Below are positions 14,813-24,121 of a DNA stretch of 52,774 nucleotides, one piece after another. Position 1 is the first letter of the stretch; each line of letters begins with the position of its first letter. The stretch comes from Oscillospiraceae bacterium. GTDB taxonomy: Bacteria; Bacillota; Clostridia; Oscillospirales; Ruminococcaceae. Under the pieces are notes generated by a model. It was given only the letters and a program-made list of their open reading frames with translations, did not search any database and was not told where the DNA came from. The stretch is from contig JAGBCL010000035.1 of NCBI GenBank assembly GCA_018110825.1, positions 1-52,774 on the forward strand. Direction: 5' to 3'. A program made the translations under genes and the position numbers.

Positions 14813-15058
14813 TCAATCCTCCACAACGATATAATTGTCAGCAGCGTTTTCCTTGGTAGCATATTCGGTAACGTTAGTAACCTTAACCTTCAAAGGTTTC
14901 ATACCGAGATTGATTTCAATTATGTCATTAACCTTAACATCATATGAAGCCCTTGCAATCTTGCCATTTACTGAAATCTTACCTGCATCGCAGGCTTCAT
15001 TGGCAATAGTACGTCTTTTGATAAGACGTGTAACCTTGAGATATTTGTCAAGGCGCAT
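14813..15058 (-). CDS. rqcP: S4-domain ribosome quality-control protein RqcP (YabO)
   Basis: An 81-residue protein that is almost only an S4 RNA-binding domain: MRLDKYLKVTRLIKRRTIAN, then DAGKISVNGKIAR. RqcP binds the 50S-peptidyl-tRNA complex and works with RqcH in adding C-terminal alanine tails to stalled peptides. Size, S4 signature and position after mazG and HU match YabO of Bacillus. The start at MRLDKYL has a GGAG element just upstream; the longer upstream reading has no support. Confidence 0.88.
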   Translation of the reverse strand: MRLDKYLKVTRLIKRRTIANEACDAGKISVNGKIARASYDVKVNDIIEINLGMKPLKVKVTNVTEYATKENAADNYIVVED

Positions 15059-15129
15059 AAAATCACTCCTCAATAAAAAGAGCAGACGGAATAATCCTGT
15101 CTGCTCGTACATTTTATAGAATCTGTTAA

Positions 15130-15408
15130 TTACTTAGCGTCAACAGCATCCTTGAGAGCCTTACCAGCCTTGAAAGCAGGAGCCTTCTTTGCAGGAACCT
15201 TAATCTTTTCCTTAGTTCTTGGGTTGATAGCTTCCTTAGCACTTCTCTCACGAACTTCAAATGTACCGAAACCAACAATCTGAACCTTGTCACCGTTAAC
15301 GAGAGCATCAGTGATAGATGCAACTACAGCATTGAGAGACTTTTCAGCATCCTTCTTTGTAAGACCGCCCTTTTCTGCGATTGCATTGATAAGTTCTGCT
15401 TTTGTCAT
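15130..15408 (-). CDS. hup: HU-family DNA-binding protein
   Basis: A 92-residue histone-like protein: MTKAELINAIAEKGGLTKKDAE dimer helices (first 20 shown in part), GFGTFEVRERSAKE, and the DNA-binding arm NPRTKEKIKVPAKKAPAFK. It bends and compacts DNA as a homodimer. Its start is set by GGAGG 7 nt upstream. It is placed between mazG and rqcP, an order found in other Clostridia but not in Bacillus, where hbs is elsewhere. Confidence 0.93.
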   Translation of the reverse strand: MTKAELINAIAEKGGLTKKDAEKSLNAVVASITDALVNGDKVQIVGFGTFEVRERSAKEAINPRTKEKIKVPAKKAPAFKAGKALKDAVDAK

Positions 15409-15447
15409 TTTAACTACCTCCATAAATTTGATGGGAAACCCCATTTT

Positions 15448-16239
15448 TTATTTTGTTTTAGCTTTACGCCAATAAACGTCAAGCTCATTTATGTTAAGGG
15501 ACTTCATATCAATCCCGTCACATCTTACCAATTCCTCAGTATCCTTAAAACGCTTCATGAATTTTTCAGTGGAACGAGTAAGTGCTTCTTCCGCATCACA
15601 TTTTGTATGACGAGCAAGATTTGTGCAGGAGAAAAGTACATCTCCGAGTTCTTCTTCAATGCAATCCTGCTTGCCATCAGCAATAGCTTCTTTAAGTTCT
15701 GCAATTTCACTTTCAAGACATTCAAGAACCTGAGTTATGTTTTCAAAATCCATTCCTGCACGCTCAGCACGCTTGCCAATTTTCTGCGCACGCATAAGTG
15801 CCGGAAGGGCAGTACAAACGCTTTCAAGCGTTTCGTAATAAGTTTCCTGACCTTTGGTCTGCTGCTTGATGTCGTTCCAGTTTTTCAGCACTTCATCGCT
15901 TGTTTCCGCAACAACATCAGCAAAAACATGCGGATGACGAACAACAAGCTTCTGACATACCTCATCAACAACATCACCGAAGCAAAAGCTGCCTTTTTCC
16001 TCTTCAATACGTGAATGGAAAATAACCTGTAAAAGTACATCACCAAGTTCTTCTCGAAGCAGCGCTGTATCCTCAAGGTCAATAGCTTCAACTGCCTCAT
16101 AAACTTCCTCAAGAAAATCCTTTCTGATGGAAGCGTGAGTCTGTTCCTTATCCCATGGGCAACCATTTTCGGAACGGAGAATTTCCATAATCCGAAGCAT
16201 ATCATTTATATCATATCTCTTTTTGAGAACAAAATCCAT
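15448..16239 (-). CDS. mazG: Nucleoside triphosphate pyrophosphohydrolase MazG
   Basis: A 263-residue protein with two MazG domains. The first shows CPWDKEQTHASIRKDFLEEV followed by REELGDVLLQVIFHS, the Mg2+-binding EExxE and ExxD motifs; the second repeats SEIAELKEAI and EELGDVLFSCTNLAR. It hydrolyses NTPs, including abnormal nucleotides, to NMP and pyrophosphate. This short Bacillus-type form lacks the N-terminal methylase domain of YabN. The start follows GGAGG by 6 nt. It lies between the spoVB-like gene and HU. Confidence 0.9.
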   Translation of the reverse strand: MDFVLKKRYDINDMLRIMEILRSENGCPWDKEQTHASIRKDFLEEVYEAVEAIDLEDTALLREELGDVLLQVIFHSRIEEEKGSFCFGDVVDEVCQKLVVRHPHVFADVVAETSDEVLKNWNDIKQQTKGQETYYETLESVCTALPALMRAQKIGKRAERAGMDFENITQVLECLESEIAELKEAIADGKQDCIEEELGDVLFSCTNLARHTKCDAEEALTRSTEKFMKRFKDTEELVRCDGIDMKSLNINELDVYWRKAKTK

Positions 16240-16332
16240 AAACAACCTCCGAATCAAGCTATACTCATAAAAATGGTACATTTAATATATTAACCGATAA
16301 ATCAAATAAATTCAAGGGTTTTTTCAAATTTT

Positions 16333-17988
16333 TTAAGAAATAAGTAATTTTAAGGTGTTTTTCGTAAATATGCCCAATAGCATGGTAGAAAATATGTAAA
16401 TAATTACCCCAATGAAAATGGAAATAAATAACACGAATGACGTATCTATAGCTTTAGAGAGAGCTTTTTCGGTCAGTGAAGCAAAAACAGAACACATAAC
16501 TGAGCTGTAACATAGCTTGCAGAACAGTATAAATATACGTTTATAATCAATTTTTGTAAGCTTTATCATCATTATTGTTGCAGGAATGAAAATAACAATG
16601 TAGCAAGCAAGCGTAGAAAGAGCCGCACCTGTAATATTAAGTTTTTCAATAGGAACAAGGATAATATTTCCGATAAACTTAACCGCAACCCCTGCAATCA
16701 TTATTTTTACAGGAAGTTCAGGTTTACCAGCTGCCTGAATTATGGAAAAAGCTGTTGACGAAATGCAAAGAAAAATAACGGCAATACCCAGTACAGACAA
16801 TGAAGATGTACATATTTCGGCTTCTGCCGGTTTTGACGAAAATAAAAATTGTAAGATGTTTTTTGAAAGAGCAGAAATCCCGAAACCTGCAGGGAACGCA
16901 ATCAGGGCAGTAGATAAAATTGCTTTTTCCGTATTTTCCAAAATGCTTTTCCTGTCATTGGCGGCAAATGCTTCTGAAAGGGAGGGGAGTACCCCCTTTC
17001 CGAACATATTGCTGAAAGACGGAACAAGATTAAAAACCGTTACAGCAAGACCGGAAAAGCTTCCGAAAAGAAAGTTTGGAATAAGTGAAAGGTTGTCTGT
17101 GCCTGAAATTGATATAAAATAATCAGGATTTGCCGCAACAGACTTGCTGAGAGAATGAGTTATAGTGAAAAGGTCAATAAGTGATGTAAGATTTGTAACA
17201 AGTGCGCCGGCAGCAATCGGAAGTGCAGTTTTTAAAAGCTGTTTGATGATACAGAAACTGCTGTCAGATATCGTTGCAGCGTTTGAGAAATTCAATTGCT
17301 CGGTTGACAAACCATCACCTGATAGTTTGTCACGGATTATCAGAAACAATGTGCCTGCTGCCGAGGAAAGTGATATTCCGAGTATTGCAGCAGCAGATGC
17401 AACAGCTGTAATATGACAGTTACCGAAAAATCTGCATATTTCATCAAAACGTTCATTGTTTTGAATTACATACATGCATAAACTTAATCCTATGATTAAT
17501 TTTACCGTACCTTCAACAATCTGTGATATTGCTGTCGGGAACATGTTTCTTAGTCCCTCATAGTAACCTCTGTAAACAGATGTAATGCAGCAGAAGAAAA
17601 TTGACGGGGCAATCATAATAACTGACGGAACAGTTTCAATCCCTGATGTAAAATGACAGAATGGATATGCGCATGAAGCAAGAATAATTGCAAAGACTAG
17701 TCCCATAGTACCGAAAAATATTACAGATGATGATTTAATCTTTCTTATGTTTGAGTAACGTCCAAGTGCAGAGTTTTCTGCAACAAGCTTTGCAACAGCT
17801 GTCGGAAGCCCGGTTACTGAAAGTGCATATACAGCCATAAAAATTCCATATGCGGACGAAAAATACCCCATACCCGTCCCGCCAAGCATATTCGCAAGCG
17901 GAATACGGAACATCGCACCGATAAGTTTAGAAACAACAGCTGAAAGAATGAGTATTGCCGAACTGAAAATAAAGGTTTGTTTTTTCAA
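16333..17988 (-). CDS. SpoVB-like polysaccharide/lipid flippase (MOP superfamily)
   Basis: A 551-residue membrane protein with about 12-14 transmembrane helices, starting LKKQTFIFSSAILILSAVVS and including RIPLANMLGGTGMGYFSSAY near the N-terminus, the signature of SpoVB/MurJ-type MOP exporters. Such proteins flip lipid-linked wall precursors; SpoVB is required for spore cortex. The start is TTG at 17988, supported by AAGGAG 12 nt upstream, since no ATG fits. It heads the minus-strand cluster with mazG, HU and rqcP, the classical spoVB-yabN-yabO order. Sporulation or vegetative use cannot be told apart. Confidence 0.85.
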   Translation of the reverse strand: MKKQTFIFSSAILILSAVVSKLIGAMFRIPLANMLGGTGMGYFSSAYGIFMAVYALSVTGLPTAVAKLVAENSALGRYSNIRKIKSSSVIFFGTMGLVFAIILASCAYPFCHFTSGIETVPSVIMIAPSIFFCCITSVYRGYYEGLRNMFPTAISQIVEGTVKLIIGLSLCMYVIQNNERFDEICRFFGNCHITAVASAAAILGISLSSAAGTLFLIIRDKLSGDGLSTEQLNFSNAATISDSSFCIIKQLLKTALPIAAGALVTNLTSLIDLFTITHSLSKSVAANPDYFISISGTDNLSLIPNFLFGSFSGLAVTVFNLVPSFSNMFGKGVLPSLSEAFAANDRKSILENTEKAILSTALIAFPAGFGISALSKNILQFLFSSKPAEAEICTSSLSVLGIAVIFLCISSTAFSIIQAAGKPELPVKIMIAGVAVKFIGNIILVPIEKLNITGAALSTLACYIVIFIPATIMMIKLTKIDYKRIFILFCKLCYSSVMCSVFASLTEKALSKAIDTSFVLFISIFIGVIIYIFSTMLLGIFTKNTLKLLIS

Positions 17989-18134
17989 TATTTCCGTCTC
18001 CTTTGATTTTTTTAAAATTTTATGTTGCCTATGGAAGAAATATGTGCTATAATATAAAAGCATTTGTGCTGTTGATTAAACAACAGATGTTTTATCCTAT
18101 TAATATAGTATAGTGTTTGAAGGGAATTGATAAT

Positions 18135-19142
18135 ATGTCCGAACAAGTAAACAAAAAGAGAATATTCAGCGGTATTCAGCCAACAGGTACATTTACCCTT
18201 GGTAACTATATCGGTGCGGTTTCACACTGGGGTAAGCTTCAGGAAGATTATGACTGCATCTATTCTATAGTTGATATGCACGCAATTACCGTTCGTCAGG
18301 ACCCTGCAAAGCTTCGCCAGAATACACTTGAAGCCTATGCACTTCTTCTTGCTTGCGGAGTTGACCCGAAGAAGTCTATTGCTTTTATCCAGAGCCACGT
18401 TAAATCTCATGCTGAAATGAACTGGATTCTTTCTTGTTCAACACAGTTTGGCGAGCTTTCAAGAATGACACAGTTTAAAGATAAGTCTCAGAAGCACCCT
18501 GATGATATCAATGCAGGTCTGTTCACTTATCCTGTGCTTATGGCTGCCGATATTCTTGCATATAAGGCTGACCTTGTTCCGATTGGAGCAGACCAGAAGC
18601 AGCACCTTGAGCTTGCAAGAAATATTGCACAGCGCTTTAATAATAAGTATGGCGAGTTGTTTACAGTTCCTGAGCCATATATTCCAAAGGTCGGTGCAAG
18701 AGTAATGTCTCTTCAGGACCCTGAGAAGAAAATGTCCAAGTCTGACGAGAATCCGAATGCTTGTATTTTTATCCTTGATGAGCCTGATGTAATAATCAGA
18801 AAGTTCAAGAGAGCAGTAACCGACAGCGAGGCTGTTGTAAGATACGCTGACGAAAAGCCCGGTATCAGCAACCTTATGTCAATTTATTCTGTTGTAACAG
18901 GCAAGGATTATGCTTCTATCGAACGTGAATTTGACGGTAAGGGATATGGTGACTTCAAGCTTGCTGTAGGTGAAGCTGTAGCAGACCATCTCAAACCTGT
19001 CCGCGATGAATTTGCAAGACTTATCGCTGATAAGGCATACCTTAAGGAATGTTATACAGCAGGAGCTCAGATGGCACTTAATGTAAGCAGAAAAACAGTT
19101 GCCAAGGCATACAGAAAAGTCGGATTTGTTGATGCAATGTAA
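18135..19142 (+). CDS. trpS: Tryptophanyl-tRNA synthetase
   Basis: A 335-residue class Ic synthetase that charges tRNA-Trp. The ATP-binding TGTFTLGNYIGA corresponds to the HIGH region, and KMSKS is at 199-203. Length and the C-terminal LKPVRDEFARLI segment fit bacterial TrpRS. AAGGGA precedes the ATG. No T-box leader or tryptophan-rich upstream peptide is seen in the 128 bp separating it from the spoVB-like gene. Confidence 0.95.
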   Translation: MSEQVNKKRIFSGIQPTGTFTLGNYIGAVSHWGKLQEDYDCIYSIVDMHAITVRQDPAKLRQNTLEAYALLLACGVDPKKSIAFIQSHVKSHAEMNWILSCSTQFGELSRMTQFKDKSQKHPDDINAGLFTYPVLMAADILAYKADLVPIGADQKQHLELARNIAQRFNNKYGELFTVPEPYIPKVGARVMSLQDPEKKMSKSDENPNACIFILDEPDVIIRKFKRAVTDSEAVVRYADEKPGISNLMSIYSVVTGKDYASIEREFDGKGYGDFKLAVGEAVADHLKPVRDEFARLIADKAYLKECYTAGAQMALNVSRKTVAKAYRKVGFVDAM

Positions 19143-19184
19143 AAAGTTGCAGTGTAAATGCTTTCTTTAAGGTAAATAAAGAGG

Positions 19185-19196
19185 TTAAACGTTTAA
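19185..19196. promoter_or_regulatory. Palindrome TTAAACGTTTAA, LacI-type operator candidate
   Basis: A perfect 12-bp palindrome with the central CG typical of LacI-family operators, about 270 bp upstream of the LacI-type gene. The remaining trpS-lacI interval (19143-19467) is AT-rich and holds no gene; only this site, the promoter at 19377 and the second site at 19424 stand out. Confidence 0.5.
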
Positions 19197-19376
19197 TTGA
19201 TTTTTTAAACAAAAAGGATAAACCAAAATAAAAATGGTTGTATCATTTAACTATACAATTGTAAATTTGTGTAAAAGAGTTCATTATGCGTTAATAATTA
19301 ATTGGACAAAAGTTATAAAAAAGAATAGATATATTATGCAAAAAGACTATTTTTCACTCAGAATTCACAAAACCCA

Positions 19377-19405
19377 TTGACAGAATCGGTTTTCAGTTGT
19401 ATATT
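19377..19405 (+). promoter_or_regulatory. Promoter of the LacI-type regulator gene
   Basis: TTGACA (19377-19382), 17-nt spacer, TATATT (19400-19405). Confidence 0.75.
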
Positions 19406-19423
19406 TATAAACGAAAACGGCGA

Positions 19424-19431
19424 AAACGTTT
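19424..19431. promoter_or_regulatory. Second LacI-type operator candidate AAACGTTT
   Basis: An eight-base palindrome inside GAAAACGTTTAAAGC lies about 20 nt after the -10 box, around the start of transcription. Its core matches the palindrome at 19185-19196, suggesting looping autorepression by the encoded regulator. Confidence 0.55.
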
Positions 19432-19467
19432 AAAGCTTTCATACAAAATTAGGCAGGGAGATGTGTT

Positions 19468-20487
19468 ATGGTTTCGATAAAGGACATAGCTTCTGCCTGC
19501 GGTGTTTCGATTGCGACTGTCAGCAAGGCGCTGAACAATCATAAAGATGTCAGCGAAGCTACAAAGGCTATGATTCGTGAAACTGCCAAAAAGCTTGGAT
19601 ATCTTCCGAACTCACAGGCGAGAGCGCTTAAAACCAATCGTACATATAATCTTGGTGTTCTTTTTGCAGAACAAGCCAACAGTGGTCTTACACACAGCCA
19701 TTTTGCAGCAGTGCTGAACAGTTTTAAAAATGAGGCTGAATCAAATGGCTATGACATCACATTCATCAGCCGCCAGATAGGCGACAACAAAATGACATTT
19801 TATGAGCATTGTATTTGCCGAAATGTTGATGGTGTGTTTGTAGCATGTGTTGATGACTTTGAGGATTCTGAAATAACAGAACTTCTTAACAGCTCAGTTC
19901 CGACAGTTTCTATTGATAATAAAAGTCCGAATTGCCCTGCAATTGTTTCAAACAATGAGTTCGGTATGAAATCACTTGTTGAATATGCTTATAAAATGGG
20001 GCACAGGAAAATAGCGTATATTTATGGTGATACTTCAGCGGTAACTTCTACACGAGTTAAAAGTTATGAGGATACCTTGAATAGCCTGAATATAAATGTC
20101 AGAAGCGATTATATGCTTCAAGGCAGATACCATGATCCGATTACTACGGAAAAGCTTGCGGCTCAGCTTGTAAAGCTTGATGATCCGCCGACTTGTATTA
20201 TACTTCCTGATGATTTTTCAGCAGTTGGTGCAATAACGGCGTTTGAAAAGCTAAATATGAGTGTACCGGAAGATATTTCGATAATGGGTTATGATGGCAT
20301 AATTCTATCTCAGTTTTTGAATCCGAAGCTTACAACCTTTAGACAAGATACTGAAAGAATTGGCAAGGAAGCCGCAAAGCAGCTGATTGCTCTGATAAGA
20401 AAAGAGATAACCGGAAATACTGTTCCTGTTGTGATTGACGGAAATCTCGAAGAAGGATCATCAGTTAAGAAATTAATCGATGATTAA
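19468..20487 (+). CDS. LacI-family transcriptional regulator of the sugar ABC importer
   Basis: A 339-residue repressor with an N-terminal LacI helix-turn-helix (VSIKDIASACGVSIATVSKA), the hinge helix (NSQARALKT at about 50-60), and a periplasmic-binding-like effector domain. Family members release DNA on binding a sugar or nucleoside. It directly precedes a solute-binding protein and two permeases, so it most likely controls sugar uptake; the sugar is unknown. Two CG-centred palindromes sit in its promoter region. Spacing to the next gene is 53 nt. Confidence 0.9.
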   Translation: MVSIKDIASACGVSIATVSKALNNHKDVSEATKAMIRETAKKLGYLPNSQARALKTNRTYNLGVLFAEQANSGLTHSHFAAVLNSFKNEAESNGYDITFISRQIGDNKMTFYEHCICRNVDGVFVACVDDFEDSEITELLNSSVPTVSIDNKSPNCPAIVSNNEFGMKSLVEYAYKMGHRKIAYIYGDTSAVTSTRVKSYEDTLNSLNINVRSDYMLQGRYHDPITTEKLAAQLVKLDDPPTCIILPDDFSAVGAITAFEKLNMSVPEDISIMGYDGIILSQFLNPKLTTFRQDTERIGKEAAKQLIALIRKEITGNTVPVVIDGNLEEGSSVKKLIDD

Positions 20488-20540
20488 ACCATGTTATTAT
20501 ATTTTTATAATATAATATAATTTTAAGGAGGAAAAATCAA

Positions 20541-21959
20541 ATGAAGAATTTTAAGAAGAACATTGCTCTTCTCGCAGCTCTTGCATGTGCTGGAACCATG
20601 CTCGCAGGCTGCTCAAGCGAAGGCGACACTGCAACAACAGATGCTGCAGGTAACGAAACAACAAAGGCTGCAGATGCAGGTAATAATGCAAACGCAGGTA
20701 ATGCTGGTGCAGCAGATGCTGACAAGCTTACAATCCTTTGCTGGAACACAGACGATATCAACCCAATGATTAAGACATTCTGTGCTAACACAGATCACAC
20801 TGATGCAGAATTCAACGTAGTAAGTATGGACTGCGGCGGTGGTGACGCTGCTAAGAAGTACAACCAGTACCTTTCTGATGCTTCCAACGATGCTGATATC
20901 ATGTTCGTAGAAGCTGACTGGGCTCTCAAGTACATCAACGATGACTCCGCTGAAACAGGTACAAAGGCTCTCTCCGATATCGGTTTCTCAGATGCAGACT
21001 ACGGCGATCTCTACGGCTATACAGTAGAAATCGGTAAGTCTTCCAGCGGCGTTCAGAAGGGTCTCTCCTGGCAGGCTGCTGCAGGTGGCTTCTGCTACAG
21101 AACAGACCTCGCTGAAACATACCTTGGCGTAACAACACCAGATGAAATGCAGGCTCTTATCGGTGACTGGGATTCCTTCGTTGCTACAGCTGCTAAGGTA
21201 AGCGAAGCTTCTGGCGGCCAGACAGCTCTCACAACAACTGCTGCAGGTGCATGGCAGGTATTCTCTGCTGGTAGAAATACTCCTTGGGTAGTTGATGGCA
21301 AGCTCACACTTGATGATTCCGCTAAGGCTTACATTGATCTCGCTAAGCAGATGTATGATAACGGTTATGTAATCCCTGGCCTTGGTCAGTGGAACAATGA
21401 CTGGAAGGCTGCAGGTCAGACTGACTCCACAATGGGTTACTTTGTATCCACATGGGGCTTCGGTGATACAATCCTCACAGCTGCTGCTGGTGGTGAAGGC
21501 GGCGCTACATACGGTAAGTGGAATGTAGTAGTTGGTCCACAGCCATTCTACTGGGGCGGTACATGGGCTACAGTTGCTAGCAGATGTAACAACCCTGAAC
21601 TCGCTAAGGAATTCATTTCCTTCTTCACAACAAACGTTGAAGGTGCTACAGCTTACGCTAACGACAAGGGCGAATACGTTTCTAACAAGGCTGCAATGGC
21701 TAACGTAATTCCTAACTATGCTGGTCTCGGCGTACTCGGCGGTCAGAACCACTTCGAAGTTCTCAACGTAGTTGCTGACGGTATCGATATGGCTGGCGGT
21801 ATCACACCATATGACTCTACAATCAAGACAGCATTCAACGATGCAGTTACAAAGTACTGCCAGGGTGAATATGACTCTGTTGATGCTACAATTGATGGTT
21901 GGGTAGACGACGTTGCTACAAAGCTCGGTGCAGATGTTGATTACTCTAACTTTGATTAA
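20541..21959 (+). CDS. Carbohydrate ABC transporter substrate-binding lipoprotein
   Basis: A 472-residue lipoprotein with a signal peptide ending LAGC (lipidated Cys24), an Ala/Gly/Asn/Thr-rich linker (about 25-60), then a family 1 extracellular solute-binding domain beginning LTILCWNTDD. Aromatic residues typical of sugar stacking are frequent (WGGTW, TPWVV, QWNNDW). AAGGAGG precedes the start. Codon choice is visibly more biased (ACA for Thr, CTC for Leu, AAC for Asn) than in the permeases, suggesting very high expression, and a strong hairpin follows the gene. Confidence 0.9.
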   Translation: MKNFKKNIALLAALACAGTMLAGCSSEGDTATTDAAGNETTKAADAGNNANAGNAGAADADKLTILCWNTDDINPMIKTFCANTDHTDAEFNVVSMDCGGGDAAKKYNQYLSDASNDADIMFVEADWALKYINDDSAETGTKALSDIGFSDADYGDLYGYTVEIGKSSSGVQKGLSWQAAAGGFCYRTDLAETYLGVTTPDEMQALIGDWDSFVATAAKVSEASGGQTALTTTAAGAWQVFSAGRNTPWVVDGKLTLDDSAKAYIDLAKQMYDNGYVIPGLGQWNNDWKAAGQTDSTMGYFVSTWGFGDTILTAAAGGEGGATYGKWNVVVGPQPFYWGGTWATVASRCNNPELAKEFISFFTTNVEGATAYANDKGEYVSNKAAMANVIPNYAGLGVLGGQNHFEVLNVVADGIDMAGGITPYDSTIKTAFNDAVTKYCQGEYDSVDATIDGWVDDVATKLGADVDYSNFD

Positions 21960-21994
21960 TCAATAAACACTTATTAGCATAAAATTTTAAGTCT

Positions 21995-22019
21995 TGGGGC
22001 AGGCTTTATGTCTGCCCCA
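21995..22019 (+). promoter_or_regulatory. Intercistronic hairpin after the binding-protein gene
   Basis: TGGGGCAG pairs with CTGCCCCA around a 9-nt loop, without a T tract. Such hairpins usually stabilise the binding-protein message and lower permease expression. Confidence 0.65.
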
Positions 22020-22061
22020 TGGATTTAAAAAAATTACTTTAGATTTTGAGGAGAGAATTTT

Positions 22062-23048
22062 ATGGCAAACAGATCCGGCGGAAGAATTCGCTCTATAAGC
22101 TATGCTAAATATGGTTATATATTTATTCTTCCATTCTTTTTAGTATATGTCGTTTTTCAGCTTTATCCATTATTCAATACATTTTATTTAAGCTTTTTTG
22201 GTAATGGTTCTACAAAAGAAGAATGGGTTGGCTTATCAAACTATCAACGTCTTTTGTTTGGCGGCGCAGATAGAGTTGCCAGTTCTGTTCATGAAACATT
22301 TTTAAGAGTACTTGGAAATACCTTTGTTCTTTGGGTAGGTAACTTTATTCCACAGATTATTCTTTCACTTGTTCTTGCTGCATGGTTTACAAATGCTCGC
22401 CTGAAAATCCCAGGTAAGGGTGCGTACAAGATTATTATGTACATGCCTAATATTATTACAGCTGCTTCGTCTGCTGCACTTTTTGTTACACTTTTTGGTG
22501 ACTCAAAGTTTGGTGCTGTTAATGCTATGCTTATTAATAATGGTATTATTGATGCACTTCATCCTATCCAGTTTGTTTCTGGTCCGACACAGGCACGAAT
22601 CATGATTATGATTATCCAGACATGGATGTGGTATGGTAATACAACTATTATGCTTATGTCCGGTATTATGGGTATCAATGGTTCACTTTTTGAAGCAGCA
22701 AGTATTGATGGTGCTTCACACACACAGCAGTTCTTCAAAATTACACTTCCACTTCTTAAGCCAATTCTTTTGTATACAGTTGTTACATCTATGATTGGTG
22801 GTTTGCAGATGTTCGATATTCCGGCTCTTTACAATAATGGTACAAGCCAGAACTCTGCTACAGAAACAATTGCAGTATATATTTACGATAACTTCCTTAA
22901 CGCTAACTTAAGTAACTATGGTAATGCTGCATCTGCATCTGTTATTCTGTTTATGATTACTTCTATTCTTGGTTCTATATGTTTTGCTATTAATAGAGAT
23001 AAAGATGTAAAACATAAGAAGAGTAAGAAAACAAGTAAGCTTCTCTAA
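22062..23048 (+). CDS. Sugar ABC transporter permease, MalF-type
   Basis: A 328-residue inner-membrane protein with about six transmembrane helices, starting after a basic N-terminus (YGYIFILPFFLVYVVFQLYP). The EAA loop that docks with the ATPase is EAASIDGASHTQQFFKITLP. It forms a heterodimer with the permease encoded 20 nt downstream. No ATP-binding subunit is encoded nearby; Firmicutes often share one MsmK-type ATPase among such importers, so it is presumably elsewhere. Confidence 0.9.
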   Translation: MANRSGGRIRSISYAKYGYIFILPFFLVYVVFQLYPLFNTFYLSFFGNGSTKEEWVGLSNYQRLLFGGADRVASSVHETFLRVLGNTFVLWVGNFIPQIILSLVLAAWFTNARLKIPGKGAYKIIMYMPNIITAASSAALFVTLFGDSKFGAVNAMLINNGIIDALHPIQFVSGPTQARIMIMIIQTWMWYGNTTIMLMSGIMGINGSLFEAASIDGASHTQQFFKITLPLLKPILLYTVVTSMIGGLQMFDIPALYNNGTSQNSATETIAVYIYDNFLNANLSNYGNAASASVILFMITSILGSICFAINRDKDVKHKKSKKTSKLL

Positions 23049-23068
23049 GGAATAGGAGGATTAGTTTT

Positions 23069-23953
23069 ATGAATATGGTTGAAGAGAAAAAAAATATAAG
23101 TAAACCTAAAGTATTGGATGTTGCAGTAACAGCATTTATGATCATCCTTTGCGTTATCAGTTTACTTCCTATTTATATTCTTATTGTAAATGCATCCAGA
23201 GATACACAGAATATTATTAATGAAGGTGTTTCTTTTATTCCAAGACTTAGCCTTATCGATAATATCAAAATTGTACTTGATTGGGCAAAGAATGGTGTTG
23301 TAAAATATGCACCATTAACAGGTTACAGAAACAGTGCAATTATTGCTTTCTCATGTACATTCTTAACAGTATTGTTCTCAGGTGCTACTGCATACGGTGT
23401 TGTAGTATATGATTTTAAACTTAAAGGTCCTGCATATACATTCATTCTTGCTGTTATGATGGTTCCTGTTCAGGTAACTTCTGTAGGTTTCTATCAGTTT
23501 ATGTCCAGAATTGGTCTTACCGATAATTACCTCCCACTTATTATACCTGCAATTGCAGCTCCTCAGGTTATCTTCTTTATGCGTCAGTACATGAAGTCAT
23601 CATTCCCACTTGAAATTGTTGAAGCTGCAAGAATCGACGGTTCTAACGAGTTCAGAACATTCTTTACAATTGCTATTCCAATGATGAAACCGGCATTTGC
23701 TGTTCAGGCTATTTTCGCATTTGTTGCAAGTTGGAACAATTACTATATGCCATCTATGATTCTTGTTTCTAACAAGCAGCACCAGATGACTCTTCCAATG
23801 ATGGTTAACTCAATCCTTTCAAACGAAAAGTTGGATGAAATCGGTGCAAAGTATGCTGCAATCATGCTCTCGATTCTTCCTGTAGTTATTGTATACTTCA
23901 TTTTCTCTAAATTCATTGTTGAAGGTGTTGCACTCGGTGGTGTAAAGGAATAA
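23069..23953 (+). CDS. Sugar ABC transporter permease, MalG-type
   Basis: A 294-residue permease with about six transmembrane helices. The EAA loop is EAARIDGSNEFRTFFTIAIP, and the ending SKFIVEGVALGGVKE is typical of MalG-type subunits. It pairs with the upstream permease. The start at 23069 is the first ATG after AGGAGG; an alternative ATG (MVEEKK) lies two codons in. A terminator follows after 13 nt, closing the transport operon. Confidence 0.9.
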   Translation: MNMVEEKKNISKPKVLDVAVTAFMIILCVISLLPIYILIVNASRDTQNIINEGVSFIPRLSLIDNIKIVLDWAKNGVVKYAPLTGYRNSAIIAFSCTFLTVLFSGATAYGVVVYDFKLKGPAYTFILAVMMVPVQVTSVGFYQFMSRIGLTDNYLPLIIPAIAAPQVIFFMRQYMKSSFPLEIVEAARIDGSNEFRTFFTIAIPMMKPAFAVQAIFAFVASWNNYYMPSMILVSNKQHQMTLPMMVNSILSNEKLDEIGAKYAAIMLSILPVVIVYFIFSKFIVEGVALGGVKE

Positions 23954-23966
23954 TTGAACATTTTAA

Positions 23967-23999
23967 AGACTGTACAGCTTTGGTTGTACAGTCTTTTTT
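23967..23999 (+). terminator. Terminator of the ABC importer operon
   Basis: AGACTGTACA pairs with TGTACAGTCT around an 8-nt loop, followed by a T run. Confidence 0.85.
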
Positions 24000-24032
24000 A
24001 TTCTAAATTAAAGAATGTTAATACTATTTCTA

Positions 24033-24062
24033 TTGACAAAAGTGTGTAAAATATGGTACAAT
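24033..24062 (+). promoter_or_regulatory. Promoter of the homoserine/threonine operon
   Basis: TTGACA (24033-24038), 18-nt spacer, TACAAT (24057-24062). Confidence 0.75.
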
Positions 24063-24121
24063 TGTATTTATAGTGAATACACTTGTTTTTTTCACAAGGA
24101 CTCTGCATATCGGAGGTTAGT

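Noticed and set aside
18000-18134. T-box or tryptophan leader upstream of trpS
   Set aside because: The space is about 130 nt, with no T-box core or terminator/antiterminator pair, and no Trp-rich leader peptide.
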